Source of the DNA: Methylobacterium terrae
Lineage (GTDB): Bacteria > Pseudomonadota > Alphaproteobacteria > Rhizobiales > Beijerinckiaceae
Length of the DNA stretch: 64,000 nucleotides
Assembly (NCBI RefSeq): GCF_003173755.1
Contig: NZ_CP029553.1
Location: 3,620,001-3,684,000, forward strand
Direction of reading: 5' to 3'
Part shown: positions 63,835 through 64,000 of the stretch, piece by piece
Layout: each line of letters begins with the position of its first letter
How positions within the stretch are numbered: the stretch's first letter is position 1
Translations under genes and position numbers: made by a program
The notes under the pieces: model-generated
Told to the model about the DNA's origin: nothing
Seen by the model: only the letters and a program-made list of their open reading frames with translations
Database searches by the model: none

Positions 63835-64000
63835 TCCGCCCCCTCCTCCGCCCCGTCGCCCTCGGCGGCCTGCAGCACCGCCAGGGTGGCGCCGGTCACC
63901 CGGGCGATCTGGGCCGGCGTGAACTCGCCCGCAAGGGCCGAGGCGAGGCCGCGCTCGATCCGCGCCCGCTCGCCGGCATCCCCGATCGGGTCGGCCGGGA
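63831..64000 (-). CDS. Unidentified protein, C-terminal end only
   Basis: The last 55 codons are seen, ending AEGDGAEEGAE. They include DAGERARIERGLASALAGEF and TPAQIARVTGATLAVLQAA, a helical, charged tail. The rest of the gene lies outside the window, and I cannot assign a family. Confidence 0.6.
   Translation of the reverse strand, partial: PADPIGDAGERARIERGLASALAGEFTPAQIARVTGATLAVLQAAEGDGAEEGAE

Overview
The window is very GC-rich DNA, densely coded on both strands, and looks like chromosome from an alphaproteobacterium of the order Hyphomicrobiales, most likely Methylobacterium or a close relative. This is inferred from gene content and order: a flgB-flgC-fliE-flgG-flgA-flgI-motE-flgH-fliL-fliP operon with the rhizobial gene motE, an HdaA-type DnaA inactivator, a membrane-bound ferritin (MbfA) behind an Irr-box-like operator, the F-ATPase zeta inhibitor (DUF1476) and a DUF6894 protein. 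No species name can be fixed from the sequence alone.

Layout, left to right. 1-432 holds the start of an unidentified gene (minus strand). 663-6992 is the flagellar basal-body operon (plus). 6989-10125 carries ethanolamine ammonia-lyase eutBC and a transglutaminase-like protein (minus). 10283-12892 has a DUF6894 protein, a HepT/MntA toxin-antitoxin pair, an SDR oxidoreductase and a secreted PepSY protein. 13207-13710 is a GNAT acetyltransferase, and 14018-17128 a complete polar amino acid ABC importer. 17236-20934 holds a small membrane protein, an OsmC protein and a sulfonate-type ABC importer (minus). 21164-24644 is glnD and grpE. 24798-27269 is glcF and mbfA (minus). 27487-29352 is a CRISPR array of 31 repeats with a type I-E-like repeat and no cas gene anywhere in the window. 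29527-32737 is a lipid A/Kdo block (DUF374 acyltransferase, waaA, lpxK, DUF2093), followed at 32895-35465 by nucleoside salvage (cdd, a purine nucleoside phosphorylase, deoA). 35493-36396 is a two-gene HEPN cassette, and each gene is broken by a one-base shift in a run of five C/G. 36576-43235 holds ppx, ppk, hdaA, an AI-2E family permease and a CDP-alcohol phosphatidyltransferase (minus). 43327-45653 is purM, purN and a VanZ-like protein (plus). 45660-49393 has two small proteins and a two-component system cotranscribed with a periplasmic binding protein (minus). 49536-52314 is a second NitT/TauT-type importer (plus) ending in a clear rho-independent terminator. 52664-57605 contains a small protein, a single-domain response regulator, tRNA-Ser(GGA), a 3-hydroxyacyl-CoA dehydrogenase, glucokinase, a VOC protein, a DUF892 protein and the ATPase zeta subunit. 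57679-62739 is the spoVR-yeaH-prkA stress operon (minus). The right end has a secreted hypothetical protein, a 34-residue membrane peptide and the end of an unidentified gene.

Most of the window is ordinary housekeeping. The parts that stand out are the orphan CRISPR array (polarity, variable last repeat base, one 43-base spacer, a palindrome touching the first repeat), the 20-bp palindromic operator lying on the mbfA promoter, the doubly frameshifted HEPN cassette, the HepT/MntA pair, and the sensor kinase operon that includes its own binding protein but no permease.
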